Shown here one piece after another: positions 12,921 to 27,900 of a DNA stretch of 64,000 nt. The notes beneath the pieces are model-generated. The model saw only the letters and a program-made list of their open reading frames with translations. It was not told where the DNA came from and made no database searches. Position 1 is the stretch's first letter, and each line of letters starts with the position of its first letter. Source of the DNA: Anas platyrhynchos (Eukaryota > Chordata > Aves > Anseriformes > Anatidae); the NCBI RefSeq assembly GCF_047663525.1, contig NC_092592.1, positions 21,318,501 through 21,382,500 on the forward strand, given 5' to 3'. The position numbers were made by a program, and so were the translations under genes.

Positions 12921-13399
12921 AAACAAAGTTCTACTTAAAGTGTTGTATCTGTTTCTTAATCTAACAAAAATTTCTAACTCATACATTCAAAATCACCTGC
13001 ACCCACAGTTCAATGTAGGCAATTAAATAATTAAGAAACCCCTCAAATGTTCGTAATTCAGCAAAAAAAAAAATAAAATACGGCAAATAGCTGTCAATAC
13101 TCCTATGTATATTAAAGAAAGATTTAAGGCACCCAGAGATATTTGCCAATCTACCTTTAAAGTGACTGGGCAAACACCAGGACTGTTTGGTTACTGCTCC
13201 TCAGCTTCCACCCTAATTCCAGATTCTGGACCCAAATCAGCACTTGAAATTTGAAAGGAACCCTTGATGTCATACCTTGCTTCTCTGCTGAGAGGATGTG
13301 GGATATTGCAGCATGTCACAGCACGCTTCTCTACTGTAGGGTATATCACACAACACGCTAAGGGCACCAGGAGCAAGGACATTGTTCTCCTCACCTTCT

Positions 13400-13415
13400 C
13401 CCCCCCCCCCCCCCC
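13400..13415. repeat. C16 homopolymer
   Basis: Sixteen consecutive C on the plus strand (a G tract in SCD sense RNA). Confidence 0.9.
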
Positions 13416-15715
13416 AAAGCCCCTTTCAAATTACTGGCTGGAGCAAACTCATCCTCTCTGGAGACTTCCAGGACCTCACAGGGGTTTAGATGGAAATGAA
13501 GTTAGCCCACAGTTTCATAGCTAACTGTTTCTCCTTTTTTTGAGTTTTATTTTTTTTTTTAATGATAGGATACAGTTCCAGCCACAGCCCCTTTGCAGAG
13601 CAAGGGGGCCGTAAGGATGCTGCCTCCAGCCAGCTGCTGCCTGCCTTTAGGATGTCAGGAGCCAAGGGGCTCCCCTGCTCCATCCTCCCACCACATCTCT
13701 CAGCCAGAGACCACATCTCTCCCGATGGCTCAGAGCCCTAAAGGGTCCTGGTGATGAGCAGTAACAAGGCTGTGGCAGGGAGGCAAAAGGAGAGGAGGAC
13801 TGCTTTTCTGAGTATCAAGCTAAGGAGAGTTAAGGAGAACATCACAGAGCTGTCCTGGTTCCTGGTGTGTATCACAGCAGCAGGAGAAAGCAAAGCTGCA
13901 GAGGCTTGCTCCAGCGAGGCTTGCCTGGCTGCTACGTGGCAGAGCAGGGCAGGGAACTGGGCACCTGTGCCCCTCTGCCCTGCCTGCCCCCAAAATATGG
14001 GAGATGCCACAAACCCCACTCCTGCATCACCCCTTCCTGGTCACCTCTCATGCTTTCCTCCAGCTCCATTGATGCGTTTAAGCAAAACAACAGATACTAT
14101 TGCTACAACTAATAGCAAAAAACTAAAAGTGGATAATGATATAGGGAGTTAAAAGGGAAAAAAAAAAAAAAAGCACATTCAGCCTGGTGAGGGGCTCAGG
14201 GCCACTGCACCCACAGCCCAACTGCCTGAACTCCAGCTGCGGTCTCTGCAACTTGCAGGAAACAACACCCACAAGGACTTCTTTTTCCCAACACACCCTT
14301 CAGCTGCTTGCCCACACTGTCTCGGGGCCCTGGTGATATAACCGACCTTTAAGCTGCCTCAGCCGCCCGCGCTGCCCACGCGGCGGACGAGCGGCTTGCT
14401 CTCCAGGCTGAGGAGCAAGGTGGCGGTCGCAAGGGTCTGGGAGGTGAGCTGAGGGACTGAGGAGGAGCTGCTTTCTCTTCCCATGCTCTCTTGGGAGCGC
14501 ACCCCCATCCCTCGAGGAGCTGGGGGCTGCAAGCCACCTTGGTTCCTCACCGCCTGGCTCCATCTCAGTGTTTGTCAGGCACTTGTTAATCGACCGAACA
14601 GAGCCCATGTGGACAGAGAGACCTGCTCCATCGGTCCTCTAAGACACCCTCACCCCTTCCTGAGCCCACAGGTGCTCCCTCACCACGCTGTCCATGTCCC
14701 CTGCATCCCTGCATGCAGCACAGGCATACCCACAGGACACGCACGGACACCAGGACATCTACCTGCCACCCTGTGGGGACCCTGTTCCTCCAGCACATAA
14801 AGCAGCTTAACACCTTGGTGGAGCTTTGGTTTACATCCTTCTCCCCCTCTCCATTTTGGCACAGTCCCGTTTGCTGGCACAGTCTCGGTGGCACCCAACA
14901 AAGCCACCTGAGGCTGGTGGCACAGCCCTCCGTCCCCTCTGCTCTGCGGCTCCCCAAAGGGGCTGCGCGGTCCCGAGCCAGGCTCTGCCTCCAGCCCCCA
15001 CGGGACACGCCAGAGGGAGGAGGCCGTAAGGCCGCTGAGGCTCCCCTGGTGGTGCCCACAGCCACCGGCAGACCTGCCTGGAGCTCTCAGAGACTCTTGG
15101 GGCTCTCCTCCCACCTGCCAGAGAGGCTGAGAGGCAGGGAGGGGAAGGCAAACTCCCCGCGCTCTACACCTGATGGCAAGGGAAGGGGATGGGGGTGCTT
15201 ATCTCAGGGAGCGGTTTGGCCGTGCCAAGCATCAGCAACCCGTGAGAAAGGAGGAGGGACAGAGGAAGGAGGGGAGGGAGTTTTGGGGAGAGGGTCACTG
15301 ACTTTGGCTCAACTCTTCAGCTGGCTGATACGGGCATCCCTCAGCTCCGTGGTACAGCCGGCTGCGATGGCCGGGCTGCTTCCTACCGGCTCCTCCACCG
15401 GGGGAGGCAGGGACAAAGTAAAGCAGAGGAGAGGGCAGAGGGGTTAGAGAGAAGAACGAAAAGGGGAGGAGGGAAAGGGGTGGCCTTGCGTTACAAAGGC
15501 AGAGCTCCAGATCTTAAATACATCACGTAAAATACAGTGTGGAAGGGGGTTAAAACTCATTATCATTATCTTAAGCAAACTGGTAGCATTATTCAGTAGT
15601 TAGTAAACAGAACATTAAACCTTTGTCCAGCGTGTTTGGAGGGGTCAGGAAGGGAGAAAGGGAGAAAAAAGGAGGAAGGAGAGGTGTGGATGTGTGTGTG
15701 AAGGGGAGTAGGAAC

Positions 15716-15915
15716 TCAGCCACTCTTGTGACTCCCATCTCCAGTCCGCATTTTCCGAGCCAGGATGACCTCCTTGGAGACCTTCTTGCGATCACTGGCC
15801 AGCCCCAGGAGGCACATGAAGTCGATGAAGGCTGTGGTTAAGTTGAAACGCCAGCCAAACTCACTGGTAGAATAGTCATAGGGGAAGGTGTGGTGGTAGT
15901 TGTGGAAGCCTTCTC
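15716..15915 (-). CDS. SCD: SCD coding exon 6, C-terminus and stop
   Basis: 200 coding nt ending in TGA at 15718-15716. It completes Gly295 and carries the third histidine box HNYHH (299-303), then FPYDYSTSEFGWRFN and the C-terminal KSG. The acceptor is TTTGCAG. The exon continues into the long 3' UTR. Confidence 0.96.
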
Positions 15916-18900
15916 CTGCAAAACAAGACCATGGAGAGGATGTTGCAGGGGTCTAAGGATAGGGGTTAGGGCCCCTTTCACTTGGCCCAAAGCACTACGT
16001 TCCTGGAACAGACTCTGGATTGACTCTAAATTTCTTTTTCCTCTCAGCCAAATTTCTTCTCCCTGTGATCTACCCCATCTCATTTGGGCATGGTCTAGCA
16101 CTGGGAGAAGCCTGGGCTGGCCCAAAAGATGCAATGACAGCCACAGAGGAGCAATGGGCTTTGGAGGAAAATGAGCATGTTGCAAGGAACCTAAAAAGGC
16201 TCTGGTTCACTGGGGGAATCCTAGTGCCTTTTCCTCTGCCACGATGAGAAACCTCTTAGTACAGGTTGAACTACCAGCTAGACCTGCAGCAAGTCCATGA
16301 CAAGCCGGGAGAGGCCAATCAATAATCCTACAGTACCAATAATCCTAATGCCAAAATCCAAAGGGCATTTCCAGATGGCAGGAATGCAGACAGACTTCTA
16401 CCAAGCAGCCTACCCTAGACAGCTACCCTCTGCTCTGGAGAGTGTCAAGGCAGGCTTCAGTGCTCACACCTTCAGTGACACTGCCTGGACTCCTGTTCTA
16501 ACCCCTGGCTCTCTGCAGTTCAAATTCTTGCCTACTAAAAATCCATGAGCAGATCTTTCAATGGTGGTAATCAGTGCAGACCCACTAATGTACAGGGATG
16601 CAAAACAGCTTAGATTTGGGTTTGGGAGAACAGATCAGAGCAAATGCTGACTCTAGGATATACTTTCCTAGGTTCCCAAAACTTCAAAAAACATATAAGA
16701 TCTATCTCATCCCATCCTCAAGTACCCCAAAAATCACCAGCTGCCCTAAGAATATGTCCAAATATGTGCCTGCTGTCTTTCAATACAGTAAGTCTAAGAG
16801 AGATAAGCAGAGACTGCAGCACAAGTTTTTCAGTCTGGTAAACAGGGCGGAGAGACCTTGGAGCAGGGTAAATAAAATATTGCTATTGAGATAAGGAGGT
16901 GCTAAGTGTAACAGAGCCCTTTCCAGGCTGCTGAAAGGCTGGTGGAAGCTGATAACCCCACTGCCCTTATGTACTCACTGACCAGTTTGGGAAACATCCC
17001 CACATGCAAAAGCTTCAGGGCTGGAGGGGAAGATTGCAGAGGAAATGGGGACACCTGGATTCACAGAAATTCCCATAAACACCTGCAGCACCAAGGAAAT
17101 GAAAGACAAGGACGCTGAACGTACCTAGGGCACCCAGGCTGACCAGAGGGTTCTCCCGTGGGTTGATGTTCTGATCATATGGCCGGTTGCCAAACATGTG
17201 AGCAGCACTGTTCACTAGCCAAGTGGCATTGAGCCCTATGGTGTAGCGCAGGATGGCTGGAATGAAGAAGCTGATGATGATGGATTCGTCCCAGAAGTAC
17301 CAGGGCACTACAGTGGGCAAGGTGAAGCACAGCAACACCACCGAGGGCTTGTAGTATCTGGAAAGGAAGGGACCAGGAGAAAATGGTTCAGTGACAGAGG
17401 TAGGGCTGATTCAGTCATCCATTTGGAGGATTCACACTTGCCTGAGCTATACAGGGAAAATCAAGTGCAGAAGTACCTCAGCCCTGAGCCCTGCATCTTT
17501 TACCCTGAATACACAGAAGCCATTCCTGGAGACTTCAGTTTCCCATCCCTGCTGACCTGGTAACAGGCTCACCTCCTCTGGGGATGAGCCCCAGTACAGC
17601 CGCAGACAGCTGAGACACCCCACACAAGAGGCATGAGTGAACCAAGACTGTCTTTCCCAGTGACTGCCCCTCTCACATCCCTATTTTCAACTCCCCTTTC
17701 ACCACACCATTTCCAGCACACTGATGGGAGAGAGGCAGAGGCATGACCTGGAAAGCGTACCACAGTTCCTCCAAGGATGGCCTGGAGGCACCCGCGGGTG
17801 GGCTCTGGGCCAGCAAAAGCAGCAGCTGGGCTGGGGGCAAGCAGGTGTGAAGGTGCTTTGTGGTGGGAAACTCAGCCCGCTGCTGGCGAGGTACTACGGG
17901 AGAAAGGGGTGTAGGAGGGCTGGCAGCAGCACCAGCTCCCAAATACTTCCTGCAGGAGAGGCACGGCTGATTTCTCACAGAGCTCATCCCACAGCAAAAG
18001 CTCAGGCAGACCAAAGACTCACGCTTCTCTCGTGACACCCTTGATCCCCTTCATGCTCCAAAGGTGCTTGTGCTCCCTGGCCCACCCCATCCCACCCCAC
18101 ACACCTCCGTGCTGGGGCTCCCCCCAGAACTCACTTCCGCTGGAACATCACCACTTTGTCGGCCTTTATGTCGCTCAGGTCCAGCTTCTGGCCCTTCTCT
18201 ATCACATCTGGGTGCTTGCGCACCAGCAGCCAGCCAATGTGGGAGAAGAAAAAGCCCCGCATGGCGTTGTGGGGGTCTGCATCTGTCTCGGAGAATTTGT
18301 GGTGGACACGATGGTCCCGGACCCACTCGTAGATGTCATTCTGCAAGGCAAGGGGAGCAGAGACTTAGGGCCAGGGCTAGAGATGATCCCTTCAAAGTAA
18401 CAAAAGGGCCTAAAATGTTTAGACAACTAAATCCTGTTGATCTGAACTTGTATTGGTCATGCTATCTTTCTTTATATTTTTTGTTTTGTTTATTTTTTTA
18501 TTTTGTTTTCTTTGACTTTTAAAGCAGGCATTGGATTTTCTTTGCTCAGCCATTTTACTTGTCTTCAGAATTAGTTTATTTGGTGGGTCTTCTTTTCTCT
18601 CTTTTATTATTATTCAAACTGATTAACTTTAGGCTTTGGTTTGCATATTCTCCACAGCACCGCAGGCTCTGATGGGTCCATTTGTTCCCCCACCCCTGCA
18701 ATAGCTGGTCCCAATTGGGCAGTCAATGCCTCCTCCCTCACACACTCAGCACTTATTGGTCATATGTCCCTGTCTCTACACGCTGCCAGCTGGGATTGAC
18801 CAACTTGCCCCTTCCCTCCATATCTACACTTTCCACGGGTCAACCTGCCTTACTTTTCCTGGGATTGCCAAATCTGTTTAACTTGGGGGGCCTTTTTTAG

Positions 18901-21900
18901 TTTTCTTGGAAATCAAATTATCTTAAAAGGCAGGTCTCACTTTAGAAATAGAATAAACACACAGTTTCAGTGACAATTACCAAAAATCATCCCTTTTGGC
19001 TCCTTTACCCATTCAGTTTAATCTGCAAAATCAATACAATTCAGAAAATGTCAGTTTTCATCATTTGTATTAAGAAATGTTTGTTATGGCCAGTTTTAAG
19101 AATAGATTCCTGTACTTACTCCTTTACACCAAGATTCTGATGTGCTCAAAGCCATTTATTACAGTAAACTAGGAAACAAGAAACAGATCCAAGCACACAT
19201 CTTATTTCTTCTACTACACAACCGGCTCCTTAATCTCATAAGTACGTAGGACTTCTGTGTACCTCGCCTTCTGCTGGAGGCAGCAGGCACAAATCTGTAA
19301 AGAGATCACGTACCCCAGCTGGAGCATGGTACCTCCATCACACCATGTACACAAGCATACCAGGGGGCTCAAAGCTGAAACGTCAGAATCTTGATACAAA
19401 CTTAGCTTATACCTTTTCTGCAGATCTTAGCTTGTGGTGACCTCTAACTGCAACCTTGGCTTTCTCAGATCAGCATGCAAAGCCTATGAGAACCCTCCTT
19501 GCTTGAGTGTCCAGCTACAGGTTATAACTACAAGAGCTTTTACTGTGCTGCGGCTGCCTAGTCTTTCAGGTGAAGGAACTGACTAGATGTACAAGTCTCA
19601 AATTCTCTGAAACCACAAGTCTCTGAACAGCCAACAGGCATTTTCTGGAGGACCTCAGATAATCTGTGGTCTTCTCTGGCCTTAAAAATTATCAGTCTGA
19701 TCTTGGAGCTGCTGCCACTAACAGGAATGAGGTAAATTGAAAATAAACTCTGTCTTGAGCTCATTGAAAACAACTACTAAAAGAAAAATTCAGGAGGAAT
19801 GGTAATGACTTTTCCGTAAAACTTTGGATTAGTTCCTACCAATGCTGAAATATCTGTCTGTCTCTCATCTTTGTCTATTCCTATCCTCTATAGCAATAAC
19901 TCAGCAAATTCTTTCCCCCCTCTGCCCTATAACCCAGCTGAAAGATGTTTTTTATGGGACTGGCCAATACAAAGCAACCCATCCTGTTCCCATGCTGAGT
20001 GCTGGGCCAGCAGCTGGAATCAACAGCTTGGTCCTTCCTCTTCCACATGGAAGACTCTGGTTTGGTACTAACAGAGAATAGGAGTGTGAATGGTGTTTTA
20101 GAATGTTTTCCAAAGCTGGAAAAAACATTCCCACCCTGTTCTGTTCACACGTCAATAAGATTATATCCTTTACAGCTACACAGTGAGCAAAGAGATAATG
20201 GCTTTAAAATAGGTGGTCTCACTTGGGCTTTACTCTTCTCCCCACACCTCGACTTAAGAATTATTTAAGGGCACAGCACTGGCACTTTTCTGTGCACTGT
20301 TTTCTAGCAGAAAGTACTGCACCCTGCTGCACTACCCAGTACTTCCTACACAGTAGCAAGCCTGTATGAAGTCATTTTGAGTACAGCTGGAAGACAGAGT
20401 GCATTAGAGCTCCATCAAGGCAGCAAACAGGAGAGACTGCCACGCTTTTTACTTGCCAATCCAATTGGGGTTTTCTCTCTAACTTCTTCAGGGCCATCTC
20501 TGCTACTATTTACAGTCCCTAAGGACTTCCCAATTTGTTTGCTTTGTGGATGGCAAAGTGCTCCCGTGAGTGGTTAAGCAATATCCTGAGAAGCTTATCA
20601 GCTGCCTGCAGTCACTTGGGCCACTCTGAATAGGCCCAACCCTTCTCTCCTTGAAACATCACTGCCCTGGGATGACTCTCTGAAAGCCAGTGGCATGACT
20701 TAATAACAGGGTTATTCCTAACCATCACTCTTCTGAACCAAAGAAGCATCCCCCTAAATGCATAACCTCAAGTTCTTGCTCTTTCTGCAGCAGCAAATTC
20801 CACAGACTGGCTCCCCAGGCTGTGCAGATGTGTCTCCCCTTGTCAGCAGTGCAACAAGGGGAAGGTGAGGCACCAAGAGAGTACTTGGCACTTCCACACC
20901 TCCTTTACTTCACAGATCCTCCCAGGGCAAGCACAGGGGACCGCACTTGACTGAAGGGTACATTCCTGCTTTGGAGAGGTTTCCTACCCCTGGCCTTGGT
21001 GAATAGTCCTTCCCCCACCTCGTTAGCAAGGTTCATTTCACAGTCACCCTCTGAAGGAATAAGGTGAAGACAAGATGGACTCTGGCACCACAGTGTTAGA
21101 TAGAAAAGGCAGGTTGTTTGCTAGCAAGATGTAGTAGGAGAGAGGAATCTATCTTAATCTTGAACCCTGTGTCTGAGACACAGATTCAGGGGAGCACTTC
21201 CTTCTGAGGACCAGCAGCAGCACATGGAGGAGATGCTTACCTGGAAGGCCACGGAGTTTGCAATAGTCAAGAAGATCCGCAGGGGCAGCGTGGCTTTGTA
21301 GGACCGATGGCTCCAGAGGCGGTGAGATCCAGCTGTTATCCCCAGAGCGCTCACCACGAAACACAGAACGGCTGGAGAAGAAATTAAAGTGTTGGAGCAG
21401 TTAGAGCAAGTAAGCCTGCAGCAAAGTTTCAGGCAGAAAAGCAGGCCTTCCCCCAAAGCTATGTATGCAAGAGAAAAACCCACAGAAGGAACAAACTAAG
21501 ACAGTTTAAAAAAAAAAAAAAAAAAAAAAAGCACTGGCCAGAGAAAAGATCTAATCAACCATTCCATTGATGCTTCACCTTCACCCCAATCACAGACTTA
21601 AAACTGCCCACAGGTTCCCATTCCCAGGCTCTTTCTGATCCCCCTTCCTCAAGGCTGCTTCATGTATTCCCTTTCCACACAGGTCAGGAGGGGAATTCCT
21701 TGCCTCTCTGAGAGCTGGTGAAAAACCACATTCTTCTCCCTCCAGATCATGTGTTTGTCTCTCCTGCCTTCCTTGGGCCTCTGGAGATTAACCTGTGTTC
21801 CAGCATTTGGTCCTAAATGGAGAAATGATCTTAATAGGGTCATAGCAACATTATGCTAGGAAGCTGGGGCTAATAAAGAAACTGGATCTGAGAAGTTACT

Positions 21901-24900
21901 CTCTAGGAAGGAAGGGTCAGGAGATTTGGCAGAAAGATGGAGGGCATTCAACAGCTGATTTGCACTCTAAGCTCAGGAATCGAGAGGGAAGGGTGCACAT
22001 CTGTGCACGTGTCAATTGATCCACCTTCAGTCTGCTGGGGGAAGGGACATCTTCCCAGTTCCTGCAGGAGTAACTGTCCCTGGTTTAAATTTGCAGATTT
22101 CAGCCATTTGGCCTGCTGCAGAAGGCACTGCATGTCTCAGCTCAGCGCACCTCTGCCTCCTGTCTTCCAGGGCCTCTGCAGTCCCTCAGGAGTACCATCA
22201 CTGGCCATAACTGACTTCCAGGGCATGAAAAGGGATGAAAAGGAAAGCAAATGCAGCAGGATCTGGCCTTTGCAGAAGATAATGGAGCTGAGCAAAGATC
22301 ACAAAACTGGTCAGACCTGGAAGGGGAGAGGGAGGGATGCTGGAGCAGGGCATTCTTTTCAGGTCTACCTTCAGCCTCACTGACAAGAAAGTACTTATTC
22401 TGGACACCTTGAAGGCCTCCTCTAGCCTGGTGATGCTGACTCAAAAGTTATGAACCATCTCATGATTAGTTTACTGTTGGTTTTAGATTTCAACTTGTTT
22501 TAAATCAGTCACTATCTACACAAATTCATCCAGAAAGCAAACCTTGAGAATACACCTAACATTTGACTCCGATCTGAAGAACCTCAGACACTGCAGTAAC
22601 AACCTAACCCACTCCTGGATGGGTCAGACACATCCTAGTGGCAGTAGGAGTGTGACACACCACCATTCTCCTTTGGACATAGGCTGCTATACCCTGCAAA
22701 CCATATTTCATAAGTTGCCTCTGGGCAACTTAATACCTACTCTGCACACCTCAGCAGCTGAGGTAAGTTTTGAAGAGTGACAAGCGGTTTATACCAAAGC
22801 TGAGAGCAGTATCTCTCAAACCTGTGCATACTTTGTGTGTATGTACTCTATGAGAAACACCAAACAGGGAGTCAATGGAAAAAACAATGGCACCTTGCAA
22901 CAGGTGCTGGATCAAGGATGTGGGAGGCAACTTTCTAGGGAAGAAGCCCAGCTCTCCACTGCGGGGTAAGTAGGTGAGAGTTAATGGTGCACTGAGGACA
23001 GAAATTGAACTATGCAATCTTTCATCATCTCTAATGGCACTAGAAAGTAAATGCCAGGTTAGGAGAATACAGGCCCTATTTTATAGCCCTGAGTTCAAGC
23101 TTCTCTTTCTAGTTAACCCTCACATGCTGACCAGGAATTTTTTGATTAAAAAAGGCCTCTGGGAAGATGGGTCTGGCTAAAGGCTGTGGTATTTCAGTTT
23201 TGCAAGAAGGAAGCTGTCCAGCATCTCTTTGACACAGGCATTTCTCAACATTTGCCTGTGGATATCTCCATCCCCCAGCAAAAACTGACACCAACAATGA
23301 AGACATATCAGTCAGCACAAGGAAACACAGAAGAGACATGGTGGGGACTGAGACAGACCCAGAAACGAGATAACCCAGTACTTGCTCTGGGTAATCTTAA
23401 CTGAAAGACTTTGTTACAAATCTGGAAGAGTACCCGCAGCTTTCAGGTGCTCTGGCATGGAACAGTCAGAGCCTTCATCCAAAACCCTCAAGCAGCAGCA
23501 GCTCATGCTGACTTCTTAGATGAGTCCCACAACTCTAAGCCTGTGCACCAGACATGTAGGTCATGACAGTGAGAATTGCTGCAAAAATAGGATCTGGAAT
23601 CTGGAACAGAGAACCCTAATGATTCAGAGGGTTCATTCCCACAAACAGATAACCATGGCATAGCCATGGAATGAGTATCTCACAGGGAATGAAGAAGTAA
23701 AGCTTCTCTAAGATCATTCACTAGGACAAGAATTGGAAAGAGAACAGAGAAGGCAAGATAATGTAGCCAAGGTTTTCATAGTAGCCCCGTGATGTTGTCC
23801 CAAACTGAAGGACTTGGGCACTCCATCAGCTGAGGTTTCAACATCATGTTCTGTACCATGACATGACTGTGGCTTTGAAGTGTCCAACATCCAAAACATT
23901 GTCACCTCACAGGTGATGTTGTCAATGACCCCTTCAACTGGAATACAAAGAGTTATGACCACTAGCAGTAATATGCACTTGGTGGTCCAAAAAATGAATC
24001 CAAAAACATTTCAGCTTCAGTCATGCCTATGTGACTCAATAGGCTTCACCTCTTTGTGGCCTGGATTCAGACCTCAAGTTATGATAGGAAGCCAGGAATG
24101 TGCTAAAGGCATTGTCACCTGCATTCAACACTGAGGATGTTTACTTGAAGAGGTGTCCCTGCTCCAACAAGCGTCCTTGGGCTTCTGCTCACTGGGAGGG
24201 AAAGCCACAGCTCAGAACTGTTTCCTCCTTGCCTCCCAGTCCTCGCTAGCCAGATTGTTCCTAAGGATAACGAGACAGCTGCTGCTCTCAGGAAAAAGAT
24301 ACAAAGAGCAAAGAAATGCATACAGGCTGCATAAGGGGAACAGTGTTCAGAAGGAGCAATAGGAGCTACTGTTGCTAAATTTTGACTTCCCTGTCTGGCA
24401 AAAATCAGAACTTCCCCTCCGTGCTAGTAAAGCCTGGAGAGGACACTAACAGAGGTGTTACCAGTAGCAGCCTTGATGGGAAAGCAACAACAGACTTCTG
24501 TAAACATTTTGCTGGACACATTCCTGTGGCTAGTGCTGGCTGAGATTTTCAGGCTGCCAGTTACCTAAATTATCTAGCAAGACTCTCCTCAGTCCAAAGG
24601 TGATGCAGCAGTAACAAAAACCAGTATCAACCCATGTTTCTGTCACCACTGGTGCTGCGAGAAGTTATGGTATTGTCAGAGCACCAAGGCAGGAGGATCT
24701 GTCACTGTTTTATAAACACTGCTAGCCAGACCAATAGGGGTTTACACATATATTATCTCTCTGCTGCACCTGAGGGCCAGGAAGACACCCTACAAATCGT
24801 ATTTTGTGTGAGGCCGAGAGCAGTGAAAGAAGAAGCTGTCAATCACCTTTGCATTCTGCCCCTCCAGGTTCAGTCTGGCAAATGACACAAAATCTGCCCA

Positions 24901-27900
24901 TGATCCCTGAAGAGAAAGAGGACGAGCCAGACTTTGTCAAGTGCAGTGGAGATGAGAGTAAATAAAGACGGGAGCTGGCTTTCTAGCCAGCTTAGAGAGC
25001 TCTCGATATGGTGAGCTTTCACCTGATCAACAACCCCAGCTCGTTCTGGGAAGCTCTGTACCAGAAAGAGATCAGGGGATACAATGCACACAGCAATGCA
25101 GAACAGCAAACAATGATGAAGGCAGGGCTGGAGAGCTTGAGAGACAAAGAGGAATTAGCACACAGAGAAATGAAAACAAAAGAGGACACAGTCACCAATA
25201 TAACTGGTTTCAGAGGGACAGAAACATCAAGGAGACAGTGGCCTAGATGAAGAGGATATAAAGCAGGGAATTGCTCCTTATAAAAAATACAGTAGGTAGA
25301 TCAGCTACCAGGCACTACAGCTGCCTGCAGCATCACAACACAGAACATCTGGGGCCATGTTGGTTTTACATTGTATGTACACAGCCTAAGGAGGAAATGG
25401 TCTGAACAAACAAACAAAAACAAAACCAGCAGCTCCAAAACTACCACTGGGAGAGCTGCTCTGCCATGAACCCATGGCATATGGTCAGGAGCAAAATAAG
25501 TCCCTGCTGTTCTATCCTTGTGTGTTGAATGGGAACTGTAGTCCTCTTCTCACTAGCTCAAATGGGAACTGCAGTCCTCACTAACAGGGGGTGCTGGGAA
25601 GGTAACAGCAAGTCACTGAAAAAGACAGTCGCAGAGGCCTGTATGTCCCAAAGAAAGGAATCAGCTGAGAAAGCTGTGTGTGCTGGAAATGGTGATCCTT
25701 TCCCAGAACAAGTGACCTAGGACAGGGAGCTCTCTTGTGCTACTGCAGCTCTGTTAACACAGGATGGATCTTTGGCCAGCGCAAGACAATGCAATTCCCC
25801 AAACTCCATTTCCTTCTCCCCATCCCAGGGCAATTGTCACTTCAGAAGCCACTGACGAATCATGCAGTGCCTCACAGTGGCCAGACAGCCACTGGCACTT
25901 CACATTAGATTTGGCTGAGGGAGGGGAGTGGGAGGGACTGGAGCCAGGAAAAAAAGCAAGGCAGATTCCCAAGAAGTGCCGTGGGATGCCATACAGATAT
26001 CCCGAACTTGCACGTGATTGCAAGGACACTGCTTCAGAGATCTTTTTTTTTTTTTTTTGGGGGGGGGGATAAGACATCACTAACCTTCTGGATCAAGATG
26101 CTTGAGCCCACTTAAGTATCGCTGGGGAGCTCAAGAGAGAAGTGTTGGATGCATTTGGAAATTACAGCACGTTTCAGTGGAAATAAAACCAGTAAGCCTG
26201 ACTTACCCTCTGCCTCCTCCTTGCCCCAAAGCTCTGAGGATATTTGGCTGGGGGTTGGATGACCCTGGCTGTCAGCACAGTATGTGAGACAAGTCAGCAG
26301 CCCCTGCCTGAAGCCCTGAGCCCGGGAATGGGACTTCCCACCACACAGACAGCCCAGAAACACTTTTCCAAGGTTGTGCTGAGGCTGCGTGTTTTGCCCA
26401 GCCTTGTCAGCCCCAGGGAAGAGCACAGCCCGTCCTTGGAGCCTGTCAAATTTTCACAAGGGAAAGGTCAGCAAAGTTTTCTTTCATAACGGCCCTGTGA
26501 AAGGCCACAGTGACTGTGTGGGAAGAGGGAACACTGCCTCTGTCCCCGCTGATGCTGTAGCCAGCATCTGAGCCCCGTGGCCTCCAGTGATGCCCATCCC
26601 CAGGCCCCTGCCTGTGAGATGTTCTGGTGGTTGGAGAGGCAACCACCAGCTCTCAGTCTGGCAGCCCAGGAAGCCATCTCCTTCCCAGCCCAGCTGCGAT
26701 GCTCCTAGCTCACAGCTGTCAGGAGGACAGGCTTTGAGACCATGTCTGTCCCAGGGTCCCATCCAGCAGGGACATCAAGGCAGAGCAAGAGTCTCCAGGA
26801 GGACATCTCTGGGGCCTGTCACCAGGCTTCAGCTCAGCACTTTGCAGGAGCACCACTGAAACCAAAAGCACTGCTGCCATGCCAGCAGGTCTCAAATGTG
26901 ACTACGGCTTTTTATTTCAGGATGCCCTGCTTCACAGAAAGGCCAGGACTGGATGCAGTCTCTAGACCTCCCCATTGGGAACACTTTGGCTTATTGAACC
27001 CTCTGGGAGTCCACACAAAGCCTCATGGAAAGTGAGGCTCCCCAGCAGCTCGGGCCCTGGTCCCAGCTGCCATTCAAGCAGTCAAAGGAGAATTTTGGTT
27101 CCTGCCCAGGGCATGGTCTCACAGAAAGGGGAGCTTCTCCTAGCTACCTTCTGCTTGGTTGTGCTTTCCACTGGAATTTGCTGCCTGGAGAGCCACTTAT
27201 TTATTTTTTGAAAGTTGTCAGCCTTAATTCTGGGATGATGGGGGCCAATCTGTTCTTTTATAAGAATGGTACAAGACTGGACTTCACACTTAATTCTTGA
27301 CTTTTACCCTCAGTATAACTGTATTTTTTCCTCTTTCTCCTCGCACACACATGGAATCTCTGCAGGCTTTATATCCTCCCTTGGTAAGGGCAGGAATGGG
27401 TCTTATTTGTGGCAGCAGCCTCTCACCAAATTCCTTGTATCTTGCATTCCCAGACACTCTCAAAAGTGCTCTCGCTAGTATCTTTCTTCCTAACTTTCTG
27501 GGACTGTCACAGTGCTCCATCAAACATTTTCTGTGCTTCACCTTGGTAGTGGCTGCATATTTGGGTATGGGCTACTTCCAAACCTAGCTGACCAGAATTG
27601 CTTCATGTCAAGATTTTTTTTTTCCCCACTCAGTGTCAGGAATGTTCCTGAGAGGGCTGCATGTACCAGAAAACCAGGCCCCCACCTCTGCCAGCTCCCA
27701 TTGTAAAAGCCAGTCAAGCAGAGGACCTCCATGAGCCTGCAAGGATGCTGTAAAATAGGAGGAAAGATCTTTCCCACATCTTGTCTAATGCCTATGCACC
27801 AAGTTTACCCTTTACGCAGCCAAGCAGTCCCCTGCCAAATTCTTCCCCCTCGTGACCTTGCAGGAGACACCAATATGCCTTCCCACAGCTTGCTATGAAG

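Larger units (their letters stand above)
12250..15715 (-). other. SCD: Probable 3' UTR of SCD
   Basis: This follows the SCD stop codon on the minus strand and contains no supported gene. An AATAAA lies at 12271-12276 (minus strand), with GT-rich sequence just beyond it. That gives a 3' UTR of about 3.45 kb; mammalian SCD mRNAs also have a very long 3' UTR. An earlier AATAAA at 13546-13551 could give a shorter form. The interval includes an AT dinucleotide tract (12874-12920) and a C16 run (13400-13415). The two GC-rich open frames near 14.3-15.4 kb are not convincing proteins. The exact end is inferred, not shown. Confidence 0.55.

Noticed and set aside
14713-15447. 244-codon plus-strand open frame antisense to the SCD 3' UTR
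   Set aside because: It is matched by long antisense frames, lacks any motif, and lies where the SCD 3' UTR is expected.
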